From JAODBJ01 sp963782465 (GTDB taxonomy: Bacteria; Actinomycetota; Acidimicrobiia; IMCC26256; PALSA-610), in the NCBI GenBank assembly GCA_963782465.1, contig CAWAJR010000003.1, positions 1,116,001 to 1,180,000 of the forward strand: a DNA stretch of 64,000 nt, in the 5' to 3' direction. Below the pieces are notes generated by a model. It searched no databases and had not been told where the DNA came from. It was given only the letters and a program-made list of their open reading frames with translations. A program made the translations under genes and the position numbers. Below, piece after piece: positions 63,842 through 64,000 of the stretch (positions are counted from its first letter, which is position 1; every line of letters begins with the position of its first letter).

Positions 63842-64000
63842 CTCCGCTCCACCCGAGTTCTTCGAGCGCGAGCCGCATCGCCTTCAACGCGTAGAACACC
63901 CGGCTCTTCACCGTGCCGACGGGAACCCCGAGATCGGCCGCGACCTCGCCGTAGGCACGGCCCTTGTAGTGGACTTCGACCAGCACGACGCGATGTTCGT
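63834..64000 (-). CDS. ECF RNA polymerase sigma factor, C-terminal part (cut by window edge)
   Basis: Only the last 55 residues are in the window. They form region sigma-4: VHYKGRAYGEVAADLGVPVG, TVKSRVFYALKAMRLALEEL, matching the helix-turn-helix of ECF sigma factors that bind the -35 element. It overlaps the anti-sigma gene by eight bases, the normal arrangement for a SigK/RskA-like pair. The N-terminal part lies beyond base 64000. Confidence 0.9.
   Translation of the reverse strand, partial: EHRVVLVEVHYKGRAYGEVAADLGVPVGTVKSRVFYALKAMRLALEELGWSGDD

Noticed and set aside
1..64000. tRNA, rRNA or CRISPR array
   Set aside because: None seen on reading; no cloverleaf with CCA-type acceptor, no 16S/23S segments and no regularly spaced direct repeats.

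Overview
The window comes from a high-GC actinomycete, most likely an uncultured member of the Acidimicrobiia (inference). Supporting signs are an HU protein with a long Lys/Ala tail, a secreted glucosaminidase with DGG-type repeats common in that class, leaderless genes preceded by TAnnnT boxes, a mycothiol-type DinB protein, KstR-like regulation, and many acyl-CoA enzymes. No tRNA, rRNA, CRISPR array, transposase or phage gene was seen. Genes are packed tightly and no gene-free stretch exceeds about 300 bases. Eleven or so genes are intact only if single-base indels are assumed, mostly in short G/C runs, so the assembly probably carries indel errors; these genes are annotated as one CDS each and the shift is located.

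Layout. 1-4300: end of a DUF4097-like protein, an MMPL exporter and a converging GGDEF-EAL protein. 4376-7768 (minus): a three-gene unit of amidase, FAD oxidoreductase and TrmH/SpoU methyltransferase. 7958-9490: HU protein with a clear terminator, then an ATP-dependent DNA ligase. 9505-16986 (minus): a chemotaxis-type signalling cluster in the order cheY, cheB, cheR, cheX, cheY, a CheX/CheC-like gene, a PAS-LuxR regulator, cheA and cheW, with no receptor or flagellar gene. 17184-24683: Gfo/Idh dehydrogenase, Sfp-type PPTase, histone-deacetylase-like amidohydrolase, amidohydrolase-2, a catalytically dead M48-like membrane protein, DinB protein and MFS exporter.

24709-32563: an acyl-CoA/amidohydrolase catabolic island. 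A minus-strand operon (thiolase, DUF35 OB-fold partner, tandem CaiB CoA-transferase) diverges from a plus-strand operon of three paralogous amidohydrolases followed by an alpha-methylacyl-CoA racemase. A 41-bp near-perfect palindrome lies between the two operons, and a second copy sits directly in front of an acyl-CoA dehydrogenase gene at 59645.

32541-38118 (minus): a TPP riboswitch controls thiamine pyrophosphokinase, a ThiB-like lipoprotein, permease and ATPase, and translationally coupled to the end is an Rv1264-like class III adenylate cyclase. This combination is the most unusual operon in the window. 38170-42265: an FtsX-type permease without its ATPase and the secreted glucosaminidase. 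42434-50189: a FadD-like ligase and a KstR-like TetR regulator share an AACACGTTC operator at the same distance from their start codons; around them are a GNAT, SRPBCC, amine oxidase, sulfotransferase, alkylsulfatase-like MBL protein and an SDR.

50211-64000: Calx-beta surface protein, molybdopterin oxidoreductase, zinc alcohol dehydrogenase, glyoxalase-II-like protein, HIT protein, PNPOx-like protein, cytochrome P450, acyl-CoA dehydrogenase plus acyl-CoA synthetase, a MerB-like organomercurial-lyase homologue, and an anti-sigma/ECF sigma pair cut by the window edge. Overall the genes suggest a free-living heterotroph degrading lipids, steroids or isoprenoid-like compounds.
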